A stretch of DNA of 64,000 nt from Cryobacterium sp. MP_M3 (GCF_015752155.1 NZ_JADOVI010000010.1:62001-126000), one strand, 5' to 3'. Shown: positions 38,946 to 49,215, numbered from the stretch's first letter. Notes: a model not told the origin generated them from the letters alone. Numbers and translations: made by a program.

Positions 38946-39902
38946 TCAGCTCTCGGCGAGTGCCGCGCGGGCGAGTGCTTCGTAGACCGAACCGAGTGAC
39001 TGCCCCGATGCCTCGATCGTCTGCGGGACCAGGCTGGTCTCGGTCAGGCCGGGGAGGACGTTGGCCTCGAGGAACCAGGGGGTGCCGTCGTCGTCGACGA
39101 TGAGGTCGATCCGGGAGATGTGTCGGAGGCCGAGGAGTGCGTGCACGGCTACGGCGGTTTCGGCGACCCGGGCGGCCGTCTCAGGAGAGATCCGGGCGGG
39201 GGTGTAGAAGAGGGTGTCGCCGGCGTTGTACCTTGCCTCGAAACTGTAGACGCCGACGAGTGGGACGATTTCCACGGCCGGAAGCGCGGTGGGTCCGTCA
39301 CCCGTGTCGATCACGGTCACGGCGAGTTCGGTGCCGGTGACCTTCTCTTCCACGAGCGCGATGGACGCATAGGTGTACGCGTCGACCATCGCGCGCGGCA
39401 GCTCTGCCGAGGTCTCGACGATGGTGACGCCCTGGGCTGAACCGCCTTCCGCGGGCTTGACGACCAAGGGGGTGGGCAGCGCGGAGAGGACGTGTTCGAG
39501 CACGCTCGCGGCGCCGAGGTCGCGGAAAGTTTCTTTGGACAGGGCGATCCAGTCGGGCGTCGGGAAACCGGCCCGCCGCACGAGTTCCTTCGCCGTCGGC
39601 TTGGACCAGGCGAGTGCCGCAGGTCCGCCTCGCGAACCGACGTGAGGTATCCCGGTCGTCTCAAGGAGAGCGAGGAGAGCGCCGTCTTCGCCGGTCGCAC
39701 CGTGCACGACCGGCCAGATCACGTCGGGGTGGCGGTGCGTGAGGTCGGCGAGCAGACCGGCCTGCGGGTCGAGTACGGTCACGGTGTGTCCCCGGCTCGT
39801 GAGGGCGTCCGCGACCCGACGTCCGGAACGGAGTGAGACGTCGCGTTCGTGCGAGATCCCCCCGGCGAGGACGATGATATCAAGTGCCGCTAATTCGCTC
39901 AT
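38946..39902 (-). CDS. ddl: D-alanine--D-alanine ligase
   Basis: A 318-residue ATP-grasp ligase joining two D-alanines for the peptidoglycan stem peptide. The N-terminus has LAGGISHERDVSLRSG, the ATP-grasp core has VVKPAEGGSAQGV, and the Mg-binding end has FLEANVLPGLTETSLVP. The start is ATG 39902. It sits next to the parS island, where mycobacteria carry cwlM and other genes; many actinobacteria carry ddl elsewhere. Confidence 0.95.
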   Translation of the reverse strand: MSELAALDIIVLAGGISHERDVSLRSGRRVADALTSRGHTVTVLDPQAGLLADLTHRHPDVIWPVVHGATGEDGALLALLETTGIPHVGSRGGPAALAWSKPTAKELVRRAGFPTPDWIALSKETFRDLGAASVLEHVLSALPTPLVVKPAEGGSAQGVTIVETSAELPRAMVDAYTYASIALVEEKVTGTELAVTVIDTGDGPTALPAVEIVPLVGVYSFEARYNAGDTLFYTPARISPETAARVAETAVAVHALLGLRHISRIDLIVDDDGTPWFLEANVLPGLTETSLVPQTIEASGQSLGSVYEALARAALAES

Positions 39903-39942
39903 GATCAGGGTTTTTCCTTGCTCTGTCCGGTGGGGTCGTGGT

Positions 39943-41262
39943 CTAGGAGATGTCGGGTGGCGGCGAACTGAACCGCGAGTTCTCCCGGAGCGGATTCAAG
40001 GATCCGGTCCCCGCAAAGGTATCGAGAAGGTCGAGTTCATCGCGGATCACCGTGGCCAGGCGACGTATGCCAATTCGGATATGTTCCGGTGTCGGATAGC
40101 AGAAGGATAGGCGCATGTTCTGGCGTCCATCGCCGTCCGCGAAGAACGCCGTGCCTGGCGTGTACGCCACGAGCTCCTTGACGGCCCGCGGAAGCATGGC
40201 CTTCGAGTCGAGGCGGTCGGGAAGGGTCACCCAGACGTAGAAGCCGCCGTTCGGATTGGTCCAGGTCAACTCGGGCAGGTACTCGTCCAGGGCGCTGAGC
40301 AGGGCGTTCTTCCGCTCGTGGTAGACGCCCCGGAAGGTGTTGATCTGGCCCTTCCAGTCGGCGCTGGAGAGGTATTCGGAGATCACGAGCTGGCTGAAGG
40401 AACTCGGCGAGAGCACTGCGGCTTCATTGGCGAGCACGAGCTTCTCACGGATGGCGTGGGGCGCGAGCGCCCAGCCCACGCGGAAGCCAGGGGCGAGGGT
40501 CTTGGAGAAGGTGCCCAGGTAGACGACGCCGTCTTGTTCGAGGGAACGCATCGCATCCGGGGCCGGCTGGTCGAAGTAGAGGAGGCCGTACGGGTTGTCT
40601 TCGAGCACGAGGATGTCGTTCCGGCGGCAGATCTCCAGGATCTCGACGCGACGGGCCCAGCTCAGGGTCACGCCGGCCGGGTTGTGGAAGTTCGGGATCG
40701 TGTAGAGGAACTTGATCGTCTTGCCGGCTGCCCGAACGCTGGTGATGTGCTCCCGCAGTGCCGCCGGGATGAGGCCGTGCTCGTCCATGGGGACATGGTC
40801 GACCTCGGCCTGGTACGACTTGAAGATCACCATGGCGGTGACGTAGCTGGGGCCCTCGGAGAGCACGACGTCGCCCGGGTCGAGGAAGAGTTTGCTGACG
40901 AGCTCCAGGGCGTGCTGGGAGCCGGTCGTGACGACCACGTCATCGGCGTGGGCTCGGATGCCTTCCAGTGCCATCACCTCGAGGATCTGCTCCCGAAGAA
41001 CGGGAACGCCCTGACCGGATCCGTATTGCAGCGCCGTGGGGCCCTGTTCGCGCATGACGCGGCCCATGGCGTTGATCACGAGGTCGGGCGGCAGGGCCGC
41101 CACGAACGGCATGCCACCGGCGAGGGAGACCACCTCGGGGCGGGAGGCCACGGCGAAGAGGGCCCTGACCTCGGAGGCGCGCAGCCCCGCGGCTCGCTCG
41201 GCGTAGTGGTGGTACCACGGGTCGAGATTGTTGCCGGTCTGGGGTGAACCCTGTCCTGTCAC
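39943..41262 (-). CDS. PLP-dependent aminotransferase (fold type I, 2-aminoadipate/LysN-like)
   Basis: A 439-residue class I/II aminotransferase. It starts near YHHYAERAAGLRASEVR and has SLAGGMP, LQYGSGQGVPVLREQI, IPNFHNPAGVTLSW, the PLP-lysine segment GTFSKTLAPGFRVGWALAP and a C-terminal arginine block NMRLSFCYPTPEHI. There is no DNA-binding GntR domain, unlike MocR regulators. Such enzymes transaminate 2-aminoadipate, kynurenine or branched-chain substrates; the specificity is not readable. GTG 41262 has GGAAG nearby; a TTG at 41289 is the alternative. Confidence 0.88.
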   Translation of the reverse strand: MTGQGSPQTGNNLDPWYHHYAERAAGLRASEVRALFAVASRPEVVSLAGGMPFVAALPPDLVINAMGRVMREQGPTALQYGSGQGVPVLREQILEVMALEGIRAHADDVVVTTGSQHALELVSKLFLDPGDVVLSEGPSYVTAMVIFKSYQAEVDHVPMDEHGLIPAALREHITSVRAAGKTIKFLYTIPNFHNPAGVTLSWARRVEILEICRRNDILVLEDNPYGLLYFDQPAPDAMRSLEQDGVVYLGTFSKTLAPGFRVGWALAPHAIREKLVLANEAAVLSPSSFSQLVISEYLSSADWKGQINTFRGVYHERKNALLSALDEYLPELTWTNPNGGFYVWVTLPDRLDSKAMLPRAVKELVAYTPGTAFFADGDGRQNMRLSFCYPTPEHIRIGIRRLATVIRDELDLLDTFAGTGSLNPLRENSRFSSPPPDIS

Positions 41263-41444
41263 GTCACTTCCGTTCTGGTGTGGCTTCAATCGTAGGCGGT
41301 GTCACGCGGAGGCCCGTCCTCGCGACGCCTTCCCGCGAGCGTACAGGGCCAGTCGGGCCAGGGCGGAACCCGGGTATGACAAGACCCGCCCGGCTGGTGC
41401 CGGGCGGGTCTTCAGGCGTGTCGGCCTGGCGGCCGATGAGAGGC

Positions 41445-41768
41445 CTAGGCCAGGTATGCGGCCAGGTCGGCCACGAGGGCGACCTTGGGCTTGGCGCCGA
41501 TGACGGTCTTGACGACCTCACCCTTCTGGAACACCTTCATCGCGGGGATGGAGGTGATCTGGTACTTCGCGGCCAGGGCCGGGAAGTCGTCGACGTTGAG
41601 CTTGACGATGTCGATCTTGTCGGCGTTCTCACTCGCGATCTGGTCGAGGATCGGGCTGACGGCGCGACACGGGCCACACCACTCGGCCCAGAAGTCGACC
41701 AGAACGGTCTTTTCGTTGTTGATGACTTCCTGGTCGAAAGTCGCGTCGGTAACGGCGCGTGCAGACAT
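41445..41768 (-). CDS. trxA: Thioredoxin
   Basis: A 107-residue thioredoxin with the redox motif WAEWCGPCRAV and the cis-Pro in TSIPAMKVF. It reduces protein disulfides in the cytoplasm. It begins 11 nt after trxB, forming the standard trxB-trxA operon. Confidence 0.97.
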   Translation of the reverse strand: MSARAVTDATFDQEVINNEKTVLVDFWAEWCGPCRAVSPILDQIASENADKIDIVKLNVDDFPALAAKYQITSIPAMKVFQKGEVVKTVIGAKPKVALVADLAAYLA

Positions 41769-41779
41769 GTAGTTGCTCC

Positions 41780-42754
41780 TTAGTTGGTGACTGTTACGAG
41801 TTCGGTCTCGCCGGCGTCAGCCAGCAGGTCCGCGGGAAGGGAGGCGAGGTAGTGCTCGGCGTCGAGCGCGGCGACGGTGCCGGATGCGGCGGCCGTCACG
41901 GCCTGGCGGTAGGTCGGGTCGATGACGTCGCCGGCGGCGAAGACGCCGGTCTGGCTGGTCTTGGACGAGCGGCCGGCGACGGCGATGGTGCCCTCGGGGG
42001 TCAGGTCGAGCTGGGCGTGCACGAGGTGCGTGCGCGGGTCGTTGCCGATGGCGACGAAGACGCCGCCGACCGGGAGACTGGTCTCCTCCCCGGACACGGT
42101 GTTGCGCAGGCGCAAGCCGTCGACGGCTTCGGCGCCGGTGATGCCGACGACCGCGGAGTTCCAGACGAATTCAATCTTCGGGTTGGCGAATGCCCGCTCC
42201 TGCATGATCTTCGAGGCACGGAGCGTGTCTTTGCGGTGCACGACATAGACCTTGCTGGCGAATCGGGTCAGGAAGGTGGCTTCCTCCATGGCTGAGTCAC
42301 CGCCGCCGATCACGGCGATGGTCTTCTCCTTGAAGAAGAATCCATCGCAGGTTGCACACCAGGAGACACCTCGACCGGACAGGCGTTCTTCGTCGGGAAG
42401 GCCGAGCTTGCGGTATGCGGAACCGGTGGCGAAGATCACGGCCAGGGCCTCGTGGGTCTCGCCGGAACCGAGCGTGACGGTCTTGGTCGGCCCGGTCAGT
42501 TCGAGTTCCGTGACGTCGTCGTAGACGACCTCGGTGCCGAAGCGTTCGGCCTGCTCCTGCATCTTGGCCATCAGTTCCGGGCCCTGGATGCCCTCGGGGA
42601 ACCCGGGGAAGTTCTCGACCTCGGTCGTGTTCATCAGTTCACCGCCGGCCTCGACGGAGCTGGCGATCAGCAGGGGCTTGAGGTTGGCGCGTGCGGCGTA
42701 GATGGCGGCCGTGAAACCGGCCGGTCCTGAGCCGATGATGATGATCTGGCGCAC
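41780..42754 (-). CDS. trxB: Thioredoxin reductase
   Basis: A 324-residue FAD/NADPH enzyme regenerating reduced thioredoxin. It has the FAD-binding [18 protein letters not shown], the redox pair CATC in [16 protein letters not shown]-binding [13 protein letters not shown] and C-terminal [11 protein letters not shown] choose GTG 42754 with AAGGAG upstream; a longer frame adds 22 non-homologous residues. No sigM or rsmA lies between trxB and murJ, unlike mycobacteria. Confidence 0.96.
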   Translation of the reverse strand: MRQIIIIGSGPAGFTAAIYAARANLKPLLIASSVEAGGELMNTTEVENFPGFPEGIQGPELMAKMQEQAERFGTEVVYDDVTELELTGPTKTVTLGSGETHEALAVIFATGSAYRKLGLPDEERLSGRGVSWCATCDGFFFKEKTIAVIGGGDSAMEEATFLTRFASKVYVVHRKDTLRASKIMQERAFANPKIEFVWNSAVVGITGAEAVDGLRLRNTVSGEETSLPVGGVFVAIGNDPRTHLVHAQLDLTPEGTIAVAGRSSKTSQTGVFAAGDVIDPTYRQAVTAAASGTVAALDAEHYLASLPADLLADAGETELVTVTN

Positions 42755-42914
42755 GCGGGGAACTCCTTCGACTGGTGGGGGCAGGGCAGTGGTGACTTGC
42801 CTCGCTGCCGGGTACAACACATCCTAATCGGATGCTATTCCGCGCCCCGGCTGCGTCCACAGCGCGCACACAGCCGGGCTGGGGGCGGTCGGCGCCGGTT
42901 CGACCGGAAGCCGG

Positions 42915-44531
42915 TCAGCGCCGGAGGCGGGCGAAGACCGGGGCGAGGAAGCCGCGCAGTTCGTCGCTGCGCATCAGCAGGAGCAGTCCGAAGTAGACGA
43001 CCGACATGGATGCGCCGATGACCAGCATCACGGCAATGGCCTGCGCCTTGCCCGACAGGGCGAAGCCGTTCTCGTGCGTGCCACCGAGAACGACGAGCAG
43101 AACGAGGCCGAGCACGATCGGGGGAACCGCCGCCACGAGGTACTTGACCAGGCTGCGCACGATGCGGCTGCCGTCGATCCCGCCGAGCCGCCGGCGCAGC
43201 AGCCAGGCGGCCAACCCGGCCTGGGCGATCCCGGACACCGTGACCGTGAGGGCGATGCCCGCCGCGATCCACGCGCTCGGCAGGAAGGCGCAGGCGAGCA
43301 CTCCGATGATGACGAGGACGACCTGGAACAGGGTGAAGAAGAACGGCGTGCGGGTGTCGCCGAGCGCGTAGAACGTGCGTTGGACGACGAAGAGTACGCA
43401 GAAGGCGACCAGGCCGATCACGTAGGCGACGATCACGTTGCCGATGCCCTGCACCTGGCCGAACCGGGAGACGAAGACCGCGGCGAACGGGTAGGCGCAG
43501 ACGGCGATCACGGCGGAGGCCAGCACGATGATCAGGGTCGTTCCGCGGATGGCGGATGAGGCATCCGTGCGCACCAGGTCGAGCTTGCCGACCGCTGCGT
43601 GCTCGCTCATCCGGGTGAAGTAGGCCGTGGCGACCGAGACGGTGATCACCGAATGGGGCAGCATGAAGATCAGCCACGCCGTGTTCAACACTGCGACGGA
43701 TGCGTCGGTGTCGCCGGCCAGCGTGACCACCCGTGTCTCGACGATGCCGGCGACGGTGGTCAGCAGCAGCATTCCGAAGGTCCAGCTCGCCATCTTGCCT
43801 GCCGCGCCGAGGCCGACCCCGCGGAAGTGGAAGTCCGGACGGAAGCGCAGTCCGATCCGGTGCCAGAAGTAGAACAGCACGACCGCCTGCAGCACCACGC
43901 CGAGTGTGGCGCTTCCCGCCAGAAGAGCGATCATCACCGGGGTGAACTCGCCGGCCTGGCGCACGCCGTCCGGGTCGGCGCCGTAGAGCACGGCGAACAC
44001 GACCAGGCCGGCGATCGCGACGACGTTGTTGAGCACAGGCACCCAGGTGAACGGGCCGAACGACTTGCGGGCGTTGAGCACCTCGCCCAGCACCGTGTAC
44101 AGGCCGTAGAAGAAGATCTGAGGCAGGCACCAGAACGCGAAAGCGGTGGCCAGCGCCAGCGCCCCGGGCTTCATGTTCGGCGCGTAGAGCAGGGTCAGGA
44201 CCGGGGCGAGCGCCGTGGCAACGACGGTCGTGACGCCGACGATGACGAGGGCGAGGGTGACGAGCTTGTTGATGTAGGCCGTGCCGCCGTCGGCGTGCAG
44301 GCTCGCCCGCACAATCTGGGGCACCAGCACCGCCGTCAGCACACCGCCGGCGACGATCACGTACACGGTGTTCGGCAGCTGGTTGGCGACGGCGAACGCG
44401 TTGGTGCTCTGGCCGACCTGGCCGATCACGCCGGCGAGCACGATCAGTTTGATGAAGCCGAGGATGCGGGACACGATCGTGCCCGAGGCCAGGAACGCGC
44501 TCGCGCGTCCGATGCTGCCGGTCTTAGGCAT
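42915..44531 (-). CDS. murJ: Lipid II flippase MurJ
   Basis: A 538-residue MOP-superfamily flippase that exports lipid II. About 14 transmembrane helices are visible, starting SIGRASAFLASGTIVSRILGF. I place the start at ATG 44531, which overlaps the stop of the DUF6049 gene (AATGCCTAA). Longer frames upstream translate the DUF6049 sequence. The protein ends at ARLRR after the last helix, so the C-terminal pseudokinase and extracellular domain of mycobacterial MviN are absent. A GC-rich inverted repeat at about 42890-42923 spans the stop and may terminate transcription. Confidence 0.94.
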   Translation of the reverse strand: MPKTGSIGRASAFLASGTIVSRILGFIKLIVLAGVIGQVGQSTNAFAVANQLPNTVYVIVAGGVLTAVLVPQIVRASLHADGGTAYINKLVTLALVIVGVTTVVATALAPVLTLLYAPNMKPGALALATAFAFWCLPQIFFYGLYTVLGEVLNARKSFGPFTWVPVLNNVVAIAGLVVFAVLYGADPDGVRQAGEFTPVMIALLAGSATLGVVLQAVVLFYFWHRIGLRFRPDFHFRGVGLGAAGKMASWTFGMLLLTTVAGIVETRVVTLAGDTDASVAVLNTAWLIFMLPHSVITVSVATAYFTRMSEHAAVGKLDLVRTDASSAIRGTTLIIVLASAVIAVCAYPFAAVFVSRFGQVQGIGNVIVAYVIGLVAFCVLFVVQRTFYALGDTRTPFFFTLFQVVLVIIGVLACAFLPSAWIAAGIALTVTVSGIAQAGLAAWLLRRRLGGIDGSRIVRSLVKYLVAAVPPIVLGLVLLVVLGGTHENGFALSGKAQAIAVMLVIGASMSVVYFGLLLLMRSDELRGFLAPVFARLRR

Positions 44532-46818
44532 TCGGCTCCGTCCCGGCCGGGTTCGAGGAAGCCGGCCGGGCGGCGGCGTTCGGGTCGGTGGCAGTGCCGG
44601 GCTCGTCACGTTCCCGGCGACGGCGCAGGATGTTGCGCCACACGCCGAAGCCGAAGAACAGCACGACGGCGGCGGCGAAGATGAGCGACCCGAGGCCCTC
44701 CCAATCGGCGCGCACATTGATCGGGATGAGGGCCGGCTGGTTGATCATGGTGCCGGCCGGGGTGAACAGGGTCACCCGCAGGGTCACCGTCCCGTTCCCG
44801 ACCGCCGAGGTCACGGGCACCAGCACGGTCCGGGCGGATTGTGCTTCGATCGTGGACTCGACGTCACTGCCGACCAGGAGGCGCCCGTTCGAGGGCACGA
44901 CCTGCACCCGCACGGTGACGGCCTGGCCCAGCGTGTTGTCGAGCGTGACGGGGATGTCCACCTTGCTGCCCAGGACGTTGATCGGGCCCTTGGTCGAGAC
45001 CGAGACGGAACGCAGCAGGGCGGAGGAATCGACCAGGCTGGTGCCGACGGCATCCCGCCAGCTGCCCGGCTGGGAAGCCCAGGAATTCGCCAGCAGCGAG
45101 AGCAGGGTCAGACGGTGCTCGGCGGTCACCGGCAGGGGGACGGTCAGGGCCGAGGAGAACGCCGCCACTTCGGACTCGCGTGCGAGCAATTGCTTGGCGA
45201 GTTCGGTGCGCGCGGCCGGTTCGGTGTGGCCCTCGAACGTGACGTCGGTGGTGGTGGCGGCGCGTGCGGCGGCCAGAGTGGCCGGGGCGTGCCAGCTGAG
45301 CGCCGCGAGGGCGTCGAGCGTCTGACTGAGTCGGGCGGCGCTCGGTGGCCAGCCCCGGTCGAAGGTGGCGAGCAGGGTGCGCGTCGTGCCGGGCTTCTCG
45401 GCCGAGACGACCGCGAGTTGCGAGCCGACCTCCGCCATGGCCTCACGCCAGGAATCGTCGGAGGTCGATGCGGCGGCCGTGCGCAGGGCCTTCGAAAGCG
45501 GATCGTCCATCACGAGCCCGGTGCCGGCGCCGTCACCGAGGGCGACTGCGGTGTTCGGGGTGACGTCGCTGTCGGACTGGCTCGCGTTGCTGCCGGCCAG
45601 GATCGTCGTGCCCAGGCCGCCGGCCGTGAAGGTGGGCAGGTCGGCGGCAGCAACGGACCCCTCGTGCGGCCACCCGATGTCGGTCGCCGTGTAGTTCCAG
45701 GCCAGCAGCTGTTCGGTGGTCGGGGCGGCTCCGCCGACCGGCCCCGCCGGTGGGGTGGGAGCGTCGGAGGGGGCCGGAGTGGTGGAGGGAACCGGCGGCG
45801 CGGTTGCTGTCTCCGTCGGGGCCGGCGTGCCTGTCGCGGTGGGGGTGGTGAACAGGGTGGGGTCGATCGCCTGGTCGAACGAGGTCGGTGCGAGAAGCGC
45901 CGCGGCCCCGGCCTGGGTCTGGAGGGAGAGGTCCGCATCTGCATAGCTGAGTGGGAATATTTCGTTTGTCGCCCGGGTCAGCCGGTCGAGCCAGGCGGTC
46001 GCGCTGGGTGGCGCCGAACTGCCCAGGATGCGGATGGACACGATGATCTGGGGGTCGATGGCGATGGCGACCGGCCGATCGATCACGCCCTCGAGCTGGC
46101 GGGTGAGCACACCCGTGGGACTGGTGAACGTCTCGAGCGCCTTTTCGGGGATCAGGCCCGTCGTCTGTTCCGGCGCGGTTATCGGCATGACCACCGCGAC
46201 GTTCACCGGGGTCAGCTCCTCGTCCGAATACCAGACGAAGGTTCCCCGGCCCTGGGCCAGCACGTCGCCGCTGTCGGTCAGGGTGACCGCGATCCCGCGG
46301 GCACCCCAGGCGTTCCCGGTGGTGAGGCCGACGGAGTCGGCGGGAACGGTGACGGTGATGATCTCGGTGCTGTCCGGCTGCACGGGAGCCTTCATCGCCT
46401 CGCTCTTCATCAGGTCGCCCGGCTTCCCCGCCTTCTCCGGGCGGAGCCAGTTGTTGAGGGCGGAACGGCTGGTCAGCGCGCGCTCGGCTAGATAGAGGTC
46501 GATCGTGCCGGGAGCGATCGGATCGGCGGTCCCGTTCTTGATGGTGACCGTGAGGACGAGGTCTTCCCCGGCGTGCAATGGCTTCAGCGAAACCGGGGCA
46601 ACGGCGATGCTCACCGAATTGGCCGGGACGGTACTGGAAGAGGCGTGTGCCCTGGCGGTGGAACTGGCGGCGGCCGGCAGGGCAGAGGCGGCGAGAGGCG
46701 ATGCCACGGCCACCAGGAGGGCGAGAACGGCTCCGAGCAGTGCCCTGACCGGCCCGCGCCGACCAGCGCGCGGTTCGGGGAGCGCAGGCCGACGCGCAGG
46801 AATTGAGTCGGCCACCAT
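44524..46818 (-). CDS. DUF6049 family secreted/membrane glycoprotein-like protein
   Basis: A 764-residue protein with a signal peptide or anchor (about 24-47, RALLGAVLALLVAVASPLAASALP), a long extracytoplasmic region containing beta-sandwich-like stretches and a Pro/Thr/Ala-rich linker (near residues 325-360), and one transmembrane helix near the end (about 715-735) followed by a basic tail. It corresponds in position to Rv3909 of Mycobacterium tuberculosis, between pcnA and murJ. Function unknown; coupling to murJ suggests a role in envelope assembly. ATG 46818 (or GTG 46815). Confidence 0.88.
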   Translation of the reverse strand: MVADSIPARRPALPEPRAGRRGPVRALLGAVLALLVAVASPLAASALPAAASSTARAHASSSTVPANSVSIAVAPVSLKPLHAGEDLVLTVTIKNGTADPIAPGTIDLYLAERALTSRSALNNWLRPEKAGKPGDLMKSEAMKAPVQPDSTEIITVTVPADSVGLTTGNAWGARGIAVTLTDSGDVLAQGRGTFVWYSDEELTPVNVAVVMPITAPEQTTGLIPEKALETFTSPTGVLTRQLEGVIDRPVAIAIDPQIIVSIRILGSSAPPSATAWLDRLTRATNEIFPLSYADADLSLQTQAGAAALLAPTSFDQAIDPTLFTTPTATGTPAPTETATAPPVPSTTPAPSDAPTPPAGPVGGAAPTTEQLLAWNYTATDIGWPHEGSVAAADLPTFTAGGLGTTILAGSNASQSDSDVTPNTAVALGDGAGTGLVMDDPLSKALRTAAASTSDDSWREAMAEVGSQLAVVSAEKPGTTRTLLATFDRGWPPSAARLSQTLDALAALSWHAPATLAAARAATTTDVTFEGHTEPAARTELAKQLLARESEVAAFSSALTVPLPVTAEHRLTLLSLLANSWASQPGSWRDAVGTSLVDSSALLRSVSVSTKGPINVLGSKVDIPVTLDNTLGQAVTVRVQVVPSNGRLLVGSDVESTIEAQSARTVLVPVTSAVGNGTVTLRVTLFTPAGTMINQPALIPINVRADWEGLGSLIFAAAVVLFFGFGVWRNILRRRRERDEPGTATDPNAAARPASSNPAGTEPNA

Positions 46819-46889
46819 GTAGGGGATTCTACGGCGTGCAGGCTGGGATATCCGGCCCGGGGCGGGCTGCGACGCGCCCAGCAACTAAC

Positions 46890-48329
46890 ATGGAGGTCAT
46901 GCAGAGCGTCGCGACAGCCCTCACGCGGCTGGGCGACCTGGCTGCCACTCCCCCGGTTTCGGCCCTGGCGCACGCCTTCGCAGCGGCAGGCCACGAGCTT
47001 GCCCTGGTCGGCGGACCGGTCAGGGACGCGTTCCTCGATCGCGCGATCAACGACCTCGACTTCACCACGGATGCCACCCCGGATCAGATCCTTGAGATCG
47101 TGAAGCCGATCTCAGACGCCCAGTGGGACATCGGCCGGGCCTTCGGCACCATTGGGGCCAGGGTCGCCGGTGAGACCGTCGAGATCACCACCTACCGGGC
47201 AGACAGCTACGACGGGCAGACCCGCAAGCCCGAGGTCGTCTTCGGCCGGAGCCTCGAGGACGATCTGCTCCGCCGCGACTTCACGGTGAACGCCCTGGCC
47301 CTCCGCCTGCCCGGCCTCACCCTCGTCGACCCGGCGAACGGGATCGACGACCTGCTCGCCGGGGTCCTGCGCACTCCGATCTCGCCCGAGGTGTCATTCG
47401 GCGACGACCCGCTGCGGATGATGCGGGCCGCCCGGTTCACGGCCCAGCTGGGCTTTCGACTCGACCTCGACACCGCGGCGGCGATGGAGGCGATGGCCGA
47501 CAGCATCCGCAACATCTCGGCCGAACGCGTCTGCGAGGAACTGTCCAAGCTCCTCCGCTCGGAGAGCCCGCACGTCGGCCTGGAACTGCTGGTCGAGTCC
47601 GGCCTCTTCGACCGGGTGCTTCCCGAGATCCCCGCGCTACGGCTCGAGGTCGACGAGCACCACCATCACAAGGACGTCTACCAGCACACGCTCACCGTGC
47701 TCGATCAGGCGATCGGCTATGAGAAGTCCCGCGGCGGCTTCGACGGGCCCGACCTGATCGTGCGGCTGGCGGCGCTCCTGCACGACATCGGCAAGCCGGC
47801 CACCCGCAAGCTCGAACCGGGAGGGGTGGTCAGTTTCTACCATCACGACCTGGTCGGCTCGAAGCTGGCCAAGAAGCGGCTGCGTGCCCTGCGCTTCGAC
47901 AATGACACCATCGCCGCCGTCTCCAAGCTGATCGAACTGCACCTGCGATTCTTCGGCTACAGCGAGGGAGCCTGGACCGACTCGGCGGTGCGCCGTTACG
48001 TGCGGGATGCCGGCGACCAGCTCGAACGCCTGCACATCCTGACCCGCGCCGACGTGACCACCCGGAACCGGCGCAAGGCCGACCGCCTGGGCTTCGCCTA
48101 CGACGACCTCGAGCAGAGGATCCGCGAGCTCGCCGAGCAAGAGGAGATGGCCGCGGTGCGCCCGGACCTCGACGGGGAACAGATCATGGCGATTCTCGGC
48201 GTGCGCCCGGGGCGTGAGGTGGGCGAGGCCTACCGGTACCTGCTGGAACAGCGCCTCGATGACGGGCCGTTGGGCGAGGACGAGGCAACGCGCCGGTTGC
48301 AGGCCTGGTGGGCAGGGCGTGGCGAGTAA
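46890..48329 (+). CDS. pcnA: CCA tRNA nucleotidyltransferase
   Basis: A 479-residue class II nucleotidyltransferase that adds or repairs the tRNA CCA end. It is needed here because none of the three tRNAs encodes CCA. The head domain has LVGGPVRDAFLDR and INDLDFTTDA, then RRDFTVNALALR; an HD domain follows with HHHHKDVYQHTL and LLHDIGKP. The start is ATG 46890 or ATG 46899; GGAGG lies between them, too close to the second for certainty. It is divergent from the DUF6049 gene, and its 3' end overlaps the ABC permease by 11 nt. Confidence 0.94.
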   Translation: MEVMQSVATALTRLGDLAATPPVSALAHAFAAAGHELALVGGPVRDAFLDRAINDLDFTTDATPDQILEIVKPISDAQWDIGRAFGTIGARVAGETVEITTYRADSYDGQTRKPEVVFGRSLEDDLLRRDFTVNALALRLPGLTLVDPANGIDDLLAGVLRTPISPEVSFGDDPLRMMRAARFTAQLGFRLDLDTAAAMEAMADSIRNISAERVCEELSKLLRSESPHVGLELLVESGLFDRVLPEIPALRLEVDEHHHHKDVYQHTLTVLDQAIGYEKSRGGFDGPDLIVRLAALLHDIGKPATRKLEPGGVVSFYHHDLVGSKLAKKRLRALRFDNDTIAAVSKLIELHLRFFGYSEGAWTDSAVRRYVRDAGDQLERLHILTRADVTTRNRRKADRLGFAYDDLEQRIRELAEQEEMAAVRPDLDGEQIMAILGVRPGREVGEAYRYLLEQRLDDGPLGEDEATRRLQAWWAGRGE

Positions 48330-49215
48330 CCGCCGGAGACGTCACCCCGGCATCCGTCGGCGCAACACGGTCACCGGCTACGCGCTGCTCGCGCCCAGCC
48401 TGTTCGGGGTCGTGTGTTTCATGCTGCTGCCCGTGCTGGTGGTCGTGTGGCTCAGTTTCCAGAGCTGGGACCTGATCGGCCCGATCGGCTTCGTCGGCCT
48501 GGACAACTACCGCTCTGTGCTGTCGGACGGCGTGTTCGGCAATTCCCTGCTCGTGACCATCCTGTTCGTGGCCCTCGTGGTTCCGATCCAGACCCTGATC
48601 GGGCTGGGCGCGGCCTCGCTGCTCACGAGGGACCTGCCAGGCTCCGCGTGGTTCCGCACCATCTACGTGCTGCCGTGGATCTGCGCCCCGCTCGCCCTCG
48701 GCGTGGTCTGGAAGTGGATCCTCGCACCCACGGACGGCGCGCTGAACACCCTGGTCGGGGCAAGAATCGAATGGCTGAGCGACCCCGCACTCGCCCTGCC
48801 GACCGTGGCCGCCGTCGTGATCTGGACCAACGTGGGATACGTCACCCTGTTCTTCATGGCGGGGCTGCTCAACATCCCTGAGCAGATCCTGGAGGCGGCG
48901 CGGATCGACGGCGCAGGGCCGGTGGCCCTGTTCTGGCAGATCAAGATCCCGCTGCTCCGCCCCACCATGTTCTTCGTGCTCGTCACGACCGTGATCTCCG
49001 CCTTCCAGGTGTTCGACCAGGTCTACGCGCTGACCCAGGGCGGCCCCGCCCACACGACGGATGTCGTCGCCGCTCGGATCTACTACGAAGCGTTCAGCGC
49101 GTTCGACCTGGGCCGTGCCGCCGTGATGGCGGTCGTCCTGCTCGTCGTCCTGGTCGTCATCACCCTCGCGCAGCAGCTCTACTTCCGCAGGAGGGTCACC
49201 TATGAAATGGACTAG
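48319..49215 (+). CDS. Sugar ABC transporter permease, MalF-type
   Basis: A 298-residue permease with six predicted helices, starting TGYALLAPSLFGVVCFMLLP. It has the EAA loop EAARIDGAGPVALFWQIKIP, which contacts the ATPase. GTG 48319 lies within the last codons of pcnA. It belongs to the CUT1 family (di/oligosaccharides, glycerol phosphate). It overlaps the second permease by 14 nt. Substrate not assigned. Confidence 0.92.
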   Translation: MASNRRRRHPGIRRRNTVTGYALLAPSLFGVVCFMLLPVLVVVWLSFQSWDLIGPIGFVGLDNYRSVLSDGVFGNSLLVTILFVALVVPIQTLIGLGAASLLTRDLPGSAWFRTIYVLPWICAPLALGVVWKWILAPTDGALNTLVGARIEWLSDPALALPTVAAVVIWTNVGYVTLFFMAGLLNIPEQILEAARIDGAGPVALFWQIKIPLLRPTMFFVLVTTVISAFQVFDQVYALTQGGPAHTTDVVAARIYYEAFSAFDLGRAAVMAVVLLVVLVVITLAQQLYFRRRVTYEMD

